A stretch of DNA of 64,000 nt from Nymphaea colorata (taxonomy: Eukaryota > Streptophyta > Magnoliopsida > Nymphaeales > Nymphaeaceae). Positions within the stretch are counted from its first letter, which is position 1. Every line of letters starts with the position of its first letter. The stretch is from positions 13,717,289-13,781,288 of the forward strand of contig NC_045146.1 in NCBI RefSeq assembly GCF_008831285.2, read 5' to 3'. Positions 37,801-49,308 of the stretch are shown one piece after another. The position numbers were made by a program, and so were the translations under genes. The notes under the pieces were generated by a model. It was not told the DNA's origin, did no database searches, and saw only the letters and a program-made list of their open reading frames with translations.

Positions 37801-40800
37801 ATCCTTTTTTCTTCAACCAGTTATGGTTCTTTGAAAGTCTGTCGGAAATGTATGGTACTGCTTGGTCTCTAGCTCTCATTAGTTTGATGCTGTCAGAGAG
37901 AGAGACCTACACCTGCAACCTGCAACGTTACACAGATTGTAGAGCTATTTTATTTACTGGATCAGGTACTAGGATATATATATATATATATATATATATT
38001 AAATCCATTCAATACAATTTGGATTAAGATCCAGAGTTGGGTATTGTTTGCTTTACAGATTTAGATCTCGTGCATGATCCATCCATTTGTATTTGTAGGT
38101 GAAACAGTTCATTTCAAAGCCTTAACAAAATGCTCAATGACATTTTTTTCTGATTTAGTACTAATCATGTGCATATAAAGCTCTCCTGAAATGACATATA
38201 ACATATTTTGTTCTCTAATCAATGATCTTATGTACCTGATTCTTTCAGGATCAGTGGATCGACTAATTTCTTATGAAAAAAATTGTAGGGGACTATCAGA
38301 ACTTGTTCTTATGTATTGTCAAAGGATCAGTGATGATGCACTTCTTGAAGTTGGACGTGGTTGTTCATTGTTGCAAGCTTTAGAGCTGGTAGACTGTTCA
38401 AGCATAGGGGATGCTGCAATATGCAACATTGCTCAGGGATGCAAGAACTTGAAGAAACTTCACGTTCGACGTTGTTATGAGGTTGTGTTTGGTGCATCAC
38501 TCTATTGAATATTTATTTTTCGTTTCTGACTATCAATGTCTTGTTGGTTTACACTAATAAAGCATTCCTGATAGAATACAATTAAATTGGGACTAACCTT
38601 TTGTTACATACTACCATCTTGATGCACTGCCAACTGTCTCTATCGTAGATCCGATCCTTTTCTTAACCCCCTAAGACTGCTATCAAGATTAAGGTCATTT
38701 AGTTGCCTTTGTGTTAGAATTAGTTAACATGTACTCCAACCTTCTGATCTTAGCCTGAGTCCCCCAAGGAAGACTTTTGGGTGCATTATGTAGGTGAAAT
38801 TGACTTATCCTGCTTACTACTTGGCACAGCAACAGTAACTACGAACGTTCATTTAGTAAACTGTAATATTTTGATATGCAGATGGAAGCCGGAGAGCCAA
38901 TTTAATATTATGTTTACTTTTGAGAGATGGTTCCTGCAGGGTAGACAGAATGTTGGACTAGTTGGAAATGAAGTTGGATGGCCTTTGAAGACAGTTTGAC
39001 TTCTGTACTCGAGCAGCAATTATGAATGCCTTCCTAAGTTTTTCTATACAATAAAGGAAATAAAGGGTTAGTCAAGCTGTGACTATTATGGAGTGTAGAA
39101 CTTCATGTCAGTATTGGAAGTTAAGTTTGTCAGGAACTGGGTTCTCTAGTCGTTTGAAATTGGGATTTTAGGCACTTAGTTCTTGTAGGTCTTACTTACT
39201 AAAAGAAGTGCAACCAATATGACAAAGTAACCAGCAACATGTTCCTCCTTCCATGAAATTGAACTAAATTTATGTTTGTCTAAATAAATATATTCAAGTT
39301 TAGAAGAATCAACTGGTAAATGGAACTTTCCTATCCTTAAACCCAATTTCAGATTTAAGGTAAAAATGAAGCTTAATTTCTGATTTTGGTTCCTGAATGT
39401 TGTTGAATGGTTCATGTTTTTCCTGGATGTGGAAAGATGTGGGACCTCTTTGTCACAAAGAATCTATGAATTTGACCAGTCCTGAATTTGGTGCATGCAA
39501 ACTATGCATCTCTTACCTCTGGAAATTTCTATGTAGTCAAAAGTGTGGATGGGTGCTCACCTATGCCCATCTAGTGCTCTTATTTTCACAGAAATTCACG
39601 AGATTGGGGGAATGCCTGGGCACAAAAATGTGCATATTTTGGATAATCTACAGAAGCTAATTTGTACCATGAAATTGGTTCTGAACCATGTCTTCCTGGC
39701 CAATCATGAATCTGGACAATAAAAATGTCTGAACATGTACATCAATTTTGTTTTGCAAGAAAAAGTACTTGATCCTAGACAATCCAGCTTTTCAGCTCTT
39801 TTAGTGTAGTATCTATAGGGGGTTATATGCATCAAAGGATGTCGTGATCTGACCGATCTAATGATGCACAGGCTTCGCTACTAGATGATTAAAATTCAGA
39901 CATCAATAAAATTGGAACTATATGGAGAAAAGGTCTTAGTTGTCCCTTTACTAGTATCCTTGATGTCATTGATTTTTGTTGCTTCGGCAAAGTTTGAGTT
40001 AATTCTGGTGTTGCATTTATTTTGCTTTCTGCAGATTGGAGACAAGGGCATCATTGCAATTGGTGAGAATTGTAAGCTTTTGAGAGATCTTAGCCTCAGA
40101 TTCTGTGACAGGTGAAAAGTTTTCTTGTGTTATTAGATATTGAACATCTAAATGGAGAACTGCATATGAATTGTGTAGACCATTTCTTCTTCATTTCTGC
40201 ATGCATTTTAGTTTCTCAAAAATGGTTTTTTTGCTTTTTTTTTTTAACTAAAAAGGTAAGGTCATGTTGTTATGCATTTTCCCGTTGAAGTGGACTATAG
40301 TGAGTCACAATATGTAAAGAATTTGGATTGTTCCTATGACAATTGATCTAAGTTTGCAAATGACAGCTCAAAAAATTGTAGCAACCTTTACATGAGGTTA
40401 TATCAGCCAGTGCCTTTCTATTCTGGTATAGGCTCTTACTAAAAGGATGTAGGCAAATTTGTGGAAACATAAACACGGATCAATTCCTCTGATTTTCTAG
40501 AGCTTGTGAAGTTCTTTTATTTGGACGAGAACAATTAATTGCAAATAAATTGATCGTATGATGATCTTCAAACTTCAGCCTACTGAATCGGAACCCTTGA
40601 CATCTGCAGATAGTCCTCTTTTTGCTTTTTAATGACTTGGCCTTTCCCTTTTTTTGTTTTTGTTTTTCTCTTATGAGTCAACTTTAATCTTGAGGAATAA
40701 TTTCAAATTTCTCATTGAATACAGATGTAACATTAATCTGCTCATTGTATGTGGCAGGATTGGTGACGATGCCTTGATTGCTATTGGACGTGGATGCTCA

Positions 40801-41316
40801 CTTCAGTTGTTGAATGTCAGTGGTTGTCATCAAATTGGGGATATTGGAGTTACCGCAATTGCCAAGGGCTGCCCTGAGTTGGTATCTTTGGACATCAGTG
40901 TATGCCAGGCATGCTTTCTCTCTCTCTAGTGCATGTTGACGATTCTATGTTTATTGTTTTATTCGCATTAATTTGAAATTAAGAGATGTAAAATCTAACC
41001 AGTTATTTATTATATGCAGACTGTAGGTGATATGGCTTTGGCTGCATTGGGTGAGGGTTGCCCATTACTTAAAGAGATAGTGTTGTCTCATTGTCGAAAG
41101 GTTACCGACATTGGTTTGTCTCACCTTGTGAAACGTTGCTCGGTACTGGAATCTTGTCACATGGTTTACTGCCCATCAATAACCTCAGCTGGGGTTGCTA
41201 CTGTAGTTTCTAGCTGTCTTAACATAAAGAAGGTACTCGTTGAGAAGTGGAAAGTTAGTCAAAGAACACGGAGGCGAGCTGCCCCTGTTTTAGCAGACTT
41301 GTGTTCAGAGTTGTGA
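34869..41316 (+). CDS. FBL4: F-box/LRR-repeat protein, FBL4 type (SCF substrate receptor)
   Basis: Eight exons: 34869-35198, 35829-36071, 36433-36839, 37613-37798, 38289-38481, 40035-40111, 40758-40908 and 41020-41316, giving 627 residues. The start MRGQDFINTIIPDELLIEIF leads into an F-box at about residues 8-55 (LIEIFRHLDG...DACSLVCKRWHRLE). A short variable linker follows, then a long run of cysteine-type leucine-rich repeats (LxxLxLxxCxxITDxGLxxIAxGC) to near the C-terminus. The end is conserved (ITSAGVATVVSSCLNIKKVL, then VEKWKVSQRTRRRA). By family, it links substrates to SKP1-CUL1 for ubiquitination; its substrate is unknown. All introns are GT-AG except the last, where cag|GCATGC is used as a GC donor. 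Intron 5 (38482-40034) is 1.55 kb with nothing recognisable. The length and the start match the family. Confidence 0.94.
35611..35690. repeat. 24-bp tandem duplication in FBL4 intron 1
   Basis: The segment tatgacatgactagttaaa occurs twice in direct succession (about 35635 and 35659), followed by gtc or ctc. It is intronic with no known role. Confidence 0.75.
37974..37999. repeat. (AT)n microsatellite in FBL4 intron 4
   Basis: A pure AT run of 13 units lies in the intron between exons 4 and 5 of the FBL4-like gene. Confidence 0.95.
40909..41019 (+). other. GC-AG intron of the FBL4-like gene
   Basis: The intron starts GCATGC after ...tgccag and ends tatatgcag. The alternative GT eleven bases upstream (agt|gtatgcc) would keep frame but delete three residues (VCQ), including the repeat's signature Cys. 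With the GC donor, LDISVCQTVGDMAL aligns position for position with the next repeat, IVLSHCRKVTDIGL. The GC donor is therefore preferred. Confidence 0.8.
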
Positions 41317-42277
41317 CTAACGTAGGCTGAGCTTTCATTTGGCTGTGATGTTCAATAAAGATTCAGATCCAGAACAAAGTTTCAGTGGGAAGGATTAATT
41401 TTTCTTTATGCAACCAAAAGGAGTTGACGACTGTTGAAGCTTAATGTGGAGAACCTCACAAAATCCCTAACCAATCTGCAGCCGCTGTTCCATGTGGTCA
41501 CCACGGACAGGCTGCTTGTCAGCTTGGCTTCTTATGTAGATTGCCAATGTAAATTTGCTTCCTGTCAAAGCGTGTGGGATGATGCTCCTAGATTCATCTA
41601 GCGTGAATTAAAGGGTGAATTCATTTGCAGTGGAACTATTGAAAATTGCAAGTAAACATCATTTCTCTGTGAAGGCGTGGGACGAATTGAAGGCTTCCAG
41701 TATCGCCACATACCTTGGTCTCCTTGTTCGAGAAATTCAACGGTGGTCCACAAAATCAACCTTCAGGGTTACTGGTTCTCGTGTAAGTCTTGAGCTTTGA
41801 GGAGGGGTAGTATGCTTCTTAAGCTGAGGTGTATTTTTCTTTCAACTGTATATGTTAAATGGTTTCTTTCTAGCAGTTGGATTCCAACTTTGTCAGTTGT
41901 ATATGTTCATTAACACTTATCTAATAATAATTTCTGCGGCTTTTTGTTTGGAAGATATGGGCTTATTGTCATTTTGATGCTCTTCAATTTTCATACGGCA
42001 GAACCATGCCATCACGGGAAGAAACATGAAAGCGGCCATTGACTCTTTGTGAAGCAAGTGCTTGCTTAACTTAGAGGTCATGAAAGGAAGGACTTATCCT
42101 CAAGCTATTCCTCACTTCCTCCAGCTTTTACTTAATTGGCATGTGACTTCTCTCATGGGAAAGAATCGAGAGTCAGGGTCATCTTAAGTTTGTGATTTGG
42201 GGGAAGAATTGTTAGTCATCTTAAATGTCTCTTCTTCTGACATATGAGCTTCTCTCCTGTACCATTTTCTCCTAGAA
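41317..42277. other. FBL4 3' region and upstream region of the next gene
   Basis: This includes the 3' UTR of the FBL4-like gene (aataaag near 41354 could serve as a polyadenylation signal) and then sequence without a supported gene. No clear TATA box was seen before the ATG at 42278. Confidence 0.55.
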
Positions 42278-43156
42278 ATGGAAAGCAAGAACGAGCAATC
42301 CAACTTGATGGGTATTTGCCACAAGTTCCTCAATTCATTTTCCCGGGGCTCGGCATTCAGGTGGCTGCGTCACATTCGGAACGAGTCTAGTCATTGCAAC
42401 TCAAAGCTGATGCCCGTTGCACGTTGTGAAGGAAGCACAATGGTTGTAGCCACGAATGCTGCGACATGTGATGGCGACCTTGGGAATGAAATAATAGTGG
42501 GACAAGGGATTCATATGGTGTCTCAGAATGATTTGCATTCTGAAATGGAAGATGAGCCATATTTAGTATCACACGAAGAGGCCTCTTCTGCCTCCCATCC
42601 TGTGAAAGAGAAGTCATGTGACAAGGATGCCGCGCTTGCTGACCAAATGACGCTGGTGAGTGCAGGAATGGCAAATTCAGCAACACACATCGAGAGCCAC
42701 GTTGAAGAAAACGGTGAGTCACATTTGAAAGATGAGGAGGCCATGACCAATTCTGCTATTAATGAAGTTCAGCCAAAGAAGAATCACCTACACTCTAGTT
42801 TACAACCGGCTGATACACCAAACAATCAGTGTGAAAATGCGGGAGGAGATTCTCTTACTCAGCTGAAAAATGGGCCACTCAGAGAGCAATCTACCTTGCA
42901 CGATGACAAACGAGACAGAGGCTCAGACTCGGGGTTCACAGATAATGTCATGGAAGCAAAGATAAGAGAAAAGGGTCACGTAGAGGCGACAGAATCCAAG
43001 TCGATGCGCGATCGGAAACAACCAACGGCAAAGTCCGCGAAACCTCCACGACAAATACGAAGGCCTTTGGGCCAAAATGAGCGGCCAAGTGTGTTGATCA
43101 AGAGGAGGAAGACAACCCGCAGAGCAGGATTAGCTATGGATTCAGTCCTGCCGTGA
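42278..43156 (+). CDS. Single-exon protein of unknown function (292 aa)
   Basis: A 292-codon intronless frame starts at ATG 42278 and ends with TGA. I do not recognise a domain. It starts MESKNEQSNLMGICHKFLNS, followed by an aromatic/basic segment (FRWLRHIR). The middle (about 70-210) is polar, Glu/Ser/Asn-rich and probably disordered. The C-terminus is strongly basic (KPPRQIRRPLGQ, then IKRRKTTRRAG) and could act as a nuclear localisation or nucleic-acid-binding segment. There is no signal peptide or membrane segment. The N-terminal GICHKFLNSF resembles GVCEKLYNAF of the unknown protein at 46292 in the same orientation. A frame of this length in DNA of average composition is unlikely by chance, so it is probably a real gene. 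The role is unknown. Confidence 0.6.
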   Translation: MESKNEQSNLMGICHKFLNSFSRGSAFRWLRHIRNESSHCNSKLMPVARCEGSTMVVATNAATCDGDLGNEIIVGQGIHMVSQNDLHSEMEDEPYLVSHEEASSASHPVKEKSCDKDAALADQMTLVSAGMANSATHIESHVEENGESHLKDEEAMTNSAINEVQPKKNHLHSSLQPADTPNNQCENAGGDSLTQLKNGPLREQSTLHDDKRDRGSDSGFTDNVMEAKIREKGHVEATESKSMRDRKQPTAKSAKPPRQIRRPLGQNERPSVLIKRRKTTRRAGLAMDSVLP

Positions 43157-43361
43157 CGACGCATTTCATGTACATGAACACTCGCTCCAGTAGCAGTAGA
43201 GTTCATGTTCGTAACGGACGAATGTTTGGCTCATTCCCGTGCAGCTGCATGTGGAATAGATTAAGCCGTAAGCCAATAAACTGCTAAATTTAGAAGGGAC
43301 GAGTTGATTTGACCAGATCTTTCTGATGCTATGTGATGACACATCTAAAGATTTGATCGTT

Positions 43362-43403
<42 letters not shown>

Positions 43404-46291
43404 TGATCCTTTTGCACACACCTATCCTACAGAAGGAAAGGGTCTTGAAGATCGAGCCTTAATGGGATTGGATCAACTTATATATCATAACATATATGTA
43501 TATATTCGTGTCAAACTTATTCCTAACATATAGATGCGTTGAATAAGTTTCCTCTCCCAACGAAAACTTTGTAAACTTTTTTCTGTCATCGAGTTTTTAT
43601 ACGTTATGTGGTACCAATTTTCCAAGCACTTCAGAAACTTGCTTCCATGTTAAAATAACATGATCAAAAACTCATTTCCTACTAAATAATACATATAAAT
43701 CGCATATATTGCACGATTCGCAAAAACTATAACGTGTAAAAAAAAAGAATCACTTCGTTAGTTTTCTACTTTCTGTAGTAGCAGACTTTATCCCGCAGGT
43801 ATTATGCGCATCTTTTAGTGTTTTCATAACACAAGCATAAAAATGTCTAAATTTATAAACTAAAAAAATTATAAAAGTCCAAAGTGTAGATCAAATTTTA
43901 CAACTTTAAGATTAAGAGACTTCCCCTGTAGGGTTTCATAAAATCAAATTTGGACATCAGATTTATGATTTTTCGACATTTTCGACTTCTTCACATCCAT
44001 CTTTCACCTACGCGATTCGATTATTGATAAGAAATGAAACGAAGGATTAGACCGCTACATGCATAAATCCATACGTGCGTAAAAAATCACAAAGGCAAAA
44101 CTTAAGTTTGAAACTCTTGGCCGGCACTAGTTTCGACTTCTAACGCCTTGGGGAGATCCTATTAGCTCGGTCCTTGCTCGTTTGTTGGTCACTTTTTTTG
44201 CCTTCCCATTGTTGGAGATTTTCCTTGAGAGAAAGCATCCACTCTTCAAAGAAGAGCCAAATCCCACATTCCTCCGTATTCCCTGGGTTGAGGACTTATA
44301 TGTCGATGCTTGTGATGAGACAATATACCTTTGCTATCGAACCATTCTATCATTTTACCATGTAGGAGCATAGCACCCATAAGAATCAAATAGAAAATGC
44401 ATTTAACTTAGTCTAACGGAATTGAAAGAATATCTCTGTTTGTAAGATTGGAAGAAAATTAATACAAGCTATGCAAGCAGTGCAGGACTAGAATGCGCAC
44501 TGCAACAAAGCTGGCACCATTAAAAGAAAAGAATCACACTCTTTCTCATTATTCTTACAGAAGCTAATGCCTTCTAGGTGGCGTTTTCGATCGGACCAAT
44601 TAAAATGGCCGAATAGGTTTCATCAAAATCTGTCCATATTATCAAAGTGCATCGGCTGACGAATCGATCAGATACGAAAACGATGCATTGGGTAAAACAA
44701 AAAAGACTAAACTGCCATCTTTAATAAATTCAAATAAAATTGTTTCACATTTGTTATTCTTCAATAATAGTTGGTCATTCCTTTTCCAACTCATTGAATT
44801 ATCATCCACTTCATTTTCACAGCTTTCTAACAGATCTTCCAAATTTTTTTGGAAACTTTCTTCTTTTTACATTTGTCAGTTTCCGTAGAAATTAGAATTT
44901 CTGTTCTTCCCAATCGTCGATATCTTATTCCATCCATTTCCATTGGTTCTCTTAAAAGCAAAAAACGGGTCATGAGTTAAATTATTGTCCTTACAAGACG
45001 CAATGAATGGTTCAATCTTCAACTTTTGCGCAATCGGTGGTTTAAGCAAGAGAGGAATATAATATATTTGTAAAGCAAGCTGACTCTACTTAAAGGTGCT
45101 CACATTAAGGTCTCTGCATAAAATTCCTTCTCCGACTTTGGTGTCAGATCAACTAGAAAGTAATTGAGAATTTAACTGGAAAATTTTCACTCGAATTCCG
45201 GCTGAAATTGGAAAACATAATTGCTTCACATTCTATTGTCAAGGCTGAAACGATCTAAAGCAAAAAACAGCTTTTACATAAGTAAAAATCTTGAAGAAAA
45301 AGACTAAAATATTTGTATAATATTGCATTACCCAAAGTTCTAGATGATGATGATGCAAATCAAGAGATCAACAAAACAAAGGAGGGTGTTCCCCCCAATA
45401 GACGGTTGGACATGAACTCGAACACTTAGTAGGTTCTTGCCAAGTAAAATCATCTAGAAACGAGAGTTGTCCTAAGAGATGAGAGGTTGAGTAGGAGCTT
45501 TAGCATTCAGCTAGGTAGTGAGTCTCCCCCACTCACCTAGATGGTCTTGTGCCAGAAATTTTTTCTATTTTTATTTTAAAAATAATTAAAAAGTATTTTA
45601 AATTATTTAATAATATAATTTAAAGTGCCTAATGTTGTAAGGTTGCATCAGCAGAACCGTTTTGGGTTTTTAATCTGATCAAAGAACAACCTGAATTTCG
45701 TTTCTTTTACTTCTTCTTTTAATTGCTTTTGCAATAAGAACATATAAAGCAAGATTAAAAGGATAGACAGTGGGCATCTGCTGCAGTCGGCAATCGGCAT
45801 CTCAGCAGCACGGACCATATGAAATGAACAATCTATCTGTTAGCCTTAAATATGCCAAACCGTCATAGCATTCATCAGCACGATGTGTGACGCAGTGTCT
45901 TGGTGGTCTGGGTCCCCAGTTAGCGAAAAAGCATGAATAGAGGAAAAACTGAGAGAATTTATTCCTTGTGTTTTCAAGGAAGGGAACTGTTAGAAGTGCC
46001 ATGATCAAGCAATCATAATAACAATAGTTGTAGCTTTCAATATGTAGAAAAAATAAAAAATGGGGAGAATATGATACCAAAGCATGGTCGAGCGAACACT
46101 TTCAAAAGAAAAATACGCACCAAATCTGCTCCATTTTCACGCAACCTTTTCTTTTCCTCGCAAGCAAAGCAAGAAAACTGCAGCATATCAAAACAATATG
46201 AGCCCCCTATATATGAGACCACCGTGCAGTCAGGCTCTTCACTGAAAAAATCCAACACGAAAGGGAAAGACAGAGAAAGACAGGTGCATCA
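43157..46291. other. Intergenic region between two unknown genes
   Basis: A compound (CT)n(GT)n microsatellite lies at 43362-43404. A stretch at about 44160-44370 stays open in two plus frames, but no family was recognised. The rest is AT-rich. Sequence at 45370-45560 (with cacctagatggtcttgtgcc) loosely resembles 54220-54300, perhaps decayed repeats. A TATATAT at about 46208, 78 bases after which the next ATG could be reached, may be the promoter of the gene at 46292. Confidence 0.55.
43362..43404. repeat. Compound microsatellite (TC)n(TG)n
   Basis: About twelve TC/CT units are followed directly by about nine GT units. Confidence 0.95.
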
Positions 46292-47218
46292 ATGGAGAAA
46301 AAGGAGGCTGCACCAGCTCATCCCCTTGGTGTATGTGAGAAGCTCTATAATGCCTTCGCCAATAGGCCTTCCCTCATCCATCTCCGCCGTCCCCGCCTGA
46401 CTTCTGGAGCTAATTCACATGTTGCAGAAGGCCACCACAGCCCCTCTGACAGCATAAGCTCTTCGCCTCCTGCTGCTGCAAAAGATAATCAGCAGAAGAC
46501 GGCGGCAGCTGCTGCACTGACTCTGCCCAAAGAAGTGCCTCCACCGCAGAAGGAAAAGTTGGCTACCAAGCCGCCTGAGACACAGTCTCCACAGATACCA
46601 AAGGACCAACAGAGGAATACTAACCTCCCTCCTTCTGTAACAAAGTTGCCGACGAGGCAGGCCACCATACCTGAGAAGCAGAACGTAGCACAGTCGGGGC
46701 CACCAACTGCACCAGAGAAGACGGGGCGACCACCAACTTCTGTCCTCAGGTTGGGCACAGAGAAAGCAAAGATAGCGGCACCTGCTGTTTCCCCGCCGCC
46801 ACCGCCAGCAGCGGCAGTCCAAGGCAAAGCAGCACCACCTCCAGCTGCGCCACCAACGGCACCAGCAGTTCAAGCTAAGCTTCCAGCTCCAGCTGCGCCA
46901 CCAACTGGGCCATCTCTTCAAACAAAGGCTCCGCTTCCAGTGGCGCCACCAACAGTGCCCCAAGTTCAACGTAAAGCTCCACCACCAGTTGCGCCGCCTA
47001 CAACGGCTGCTCCTGCTGCACTGCCGACAGTTGCAGCAGAGGAGAAAGGGAAGCCAGGCGTTGCAGAGAAACCTGCGCCAGTTTCTGAGAAGGGAAAGGC
47101 TGCTGCACCAATGAGGACCATAACAAACATAAACGAGAAGTCAGAGAACTTCATAAGGCGTGCAAGGAATAGCTGGCGAAGTTCCAGCGCTGTTGGTGGG
47201 ACTCGAAAGGAAAGCTAG
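46292..47218 (+). CDS. Proline/alanine-rich protein of unknown function (308 aa)
   Basis: A single-exon frame of 308 codons starts at ATG 46292 in good context (atcaATGGAG) and ends with TAG at 47216-47218. Three regions are visible. The N-terminal segment (about 1-38) has GVCEKLYNAFANRPS and LRRPR. The long middle (about 60-270) is low-complexity, with repeats of the type APPTxPxxQxKxPxP, for example PAPAAPPTGPSLQTKAPLPV. The conserved-looking C-terminus (about 275-308) contains NINEKSENFIRRARNSWRSS. There is no signal peptide, so it is not a typical secreted hydroxyproline-rich glycoprotein despite its composition. I do not recognise the family. The ordered ends around a disordered proline-rich middle suggest an adaptor-like protein; this is inference only. 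A TATATAT motif lies about 80 bases upstream. Confidence 0.72.
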   Translation: MEKKEAAPAHPLGVCEKLYNAFANRPSLIHLRRPRLTSGANSHVAEGHHSPSDSISSSPPAAAKDNQQKTAAAAALTLPKEVPPPQKEKLATKPPETQSPQIPKDQQRNTNLPPSVTKLPTRQATIPEKQNVAQSGPPTAPEKTGRPPTSVLRLGTEKAKIAAPAVSPPPPPAAAVQGKAAPPPAAPPTAPAVQAKLPAPAAPPTGPSLQTKAPLPVAPPTVPQVQRKAPPPVAPPTTAAPAALPTVAAEEKGKPGVAEKPAPVSEKGKAAAPMRTITNINEKSENFIRRARNSWRSSSAVGGTRKES

Positions 47219-49282
47219 GTATTTCCAAGTACTGTCTTTCTGCTTGCATTTGTGGACTATTCAGGAAGCAGCGACCTATTGCACGCTTCCTGACAGTTTG
47301 TGGTGTTTGTGGAATTAAATAAGAGAAGGCTCAGAAGGAATTTCAAGCTATGTACGGGACCTACATTTCTAGAAATTCATTCTTCAATCTTACAGTTATA
47401 AATAAGCGTAACGCATTGTGCATAAAGGAGCCCGTTTATGTGATTGTCAAAAACAAAAACTCCGGCCATTATGCTTAATAATATCCATCAGAAATCTATA
47501 CATTTGCTCACCGACATAGATGTGGACAGCTTTGTCACTGAACCAGGCGAAAGCGACCAGAATCATCTCTTTCCGGCAAGAACAGACCAGTATATGTCAT
47601 AAAATCAGCATATCTGTTGGTCTAATTAACCAACAAATATGTGTACTGCCATCATTAGCTACTGGTTTCTTTGCTTAACTGTAGATATGAACCTTCTCAC
47701 TGAAACGATGCAGAGGCAGAAAAATATGATTTGAGGGATGGAAGGAAGCCAAGCCAGCGGCAGTTATTCAATGACCAAAACTTGTTTTCAGCAGTGATAC
47801 GACTTTGTGTATCCAAGGTCCTGGAATGAACATGCCAATGTGATCTGCAAAAAAGTAAGCAACAGTATCAGTCGATTAAGATATGATAGGAACATCAATT
47901 TGGTATTTAAAAGAACATCAATAATAATCGCACACCCTGAAGTTAAGCTTTCCTTGACAAGCCAATAAGACTGCTATCCACTTGGTTTGGGGGTTGGATT
48001 TAAGACCCATATTGGAGTTCAAAGAGAAGGGGTTTCAATGCTGACATGCATAACTTTGCATAACCTCACTGGCTCTGCTAATCCAAGCTTCTCATTAAAA
48101 CAAAAGATGTTTTCCCAATAAATTCAGCCAGTTTATTAATTTCAAATACAAAAAAAAAACGTAAAACATTAAATGACGTTAAAAAAGAAACACTAGCCAT
48201 ATTATTGTGTCAGAATATTCATGGCCTCTAAATTTCTCACACTACAATCATGAGGTCCTGCTAACTTTGCAACAAGTTGTCTTGAAGAAAAACGTTCAGA
48301 CCAGACGCGAATTGAAGCTTCCATCTTCGACGGAAGGGATTGAAATTCTGCCTTCAACTTCAGGAATTGACATAAAATAGTGCAGAGATATCTCACCACC
48401 AACGACAGATACAACAGACGTTACAGGCTGCCTCCTGTCCATTTGAACCTAGATAAAATCTACGCCCTGAATAACTTGGAGTAGGAAAAAATCACATTAA
48501 AGGAATGCCAAAACGAAAGCAGTTTAAATGTTCTACGTCAATTCGAAGATTAGAGACCGCGAGATAGTTTCACAGAAGAACTGCAGAAGAGGGTCAGATG
48601 GTGCAGAATGAAGTTGGAAAATGAAAGAATAACAAATCTTCCTCTTTATATGCAAAAGTTTGAAGTTGCGGACACTTTGAAAAGAGAAGGATTCCCAACA
48701 GGGTCACAGTGTTGGAGCTTAGCTTTAATCCAACATGAAACTGACTCTTGGCAATGAGAGATTAAATATAAAAACATTGAGTTAACAATTTGATGGTAAC
48801 TGAAGGAATTTCATATATCTATACTGCATGATGAGAGCGGTAAAGTCAAGAGTTAAAAAAAATTCTGTTGAGGTGTTGAGTTTCCTGTGCTTGGGTGTAC
48901 CGTTGGCCAAGGAGATAACAGTCGACTTCCTTCTTCACATCAAGCCTATTCTTGTGCATTTCTATAACCTTACACCTAATTCTGTGCGTATCGATGTATG
49001 AACTTGTGTATAATTTGGATTCATACTCCATCTGCCTTTTCTCCAGTGTACAGTGCGAGAATTCATGAGTTTAAAAACGAAAGCAGGAACAAGTGATCTT
49101 CTGCATATTGAAAACTTCAAAATGTGAACAGTTTCGTAAGGGAAGAGTTGTGCAACAGGGGCACGCATGGTGCAAGAACTGAAGAAATTAGAGTGTGCCC
49201 GAGGGTTTTACACCGGAGGTGCAAGGGGAACGTTACACCGTGAGCATCTATCAGGACAGTAATTATAGAAAGAAACGAATGG

Positions 49283-49308
49283 AATATATATATATATATA
49301 TATATAAA
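49283..49308. repeat. (AT)n microsatellite
   Basis: A pure run of about 13 AT units in intergenic DNA. Confidence 0.95.

Noticed and set aside
40890-40902. GT donor (agt|gtatgc) for the last FBL4 intron
   Set aside because: It keeps frame but deletes VCQ and the conserved Cys, breaking the match between neighbouring leucine-rich repeats. The GC donor is preferred, though the GT may be used as an alternative.
46415-46969. 184-codon minus-strand Trp/Arg/Cys-rich frame
   Set aside because: It is the antisense shadow of the proline-rich coding region.
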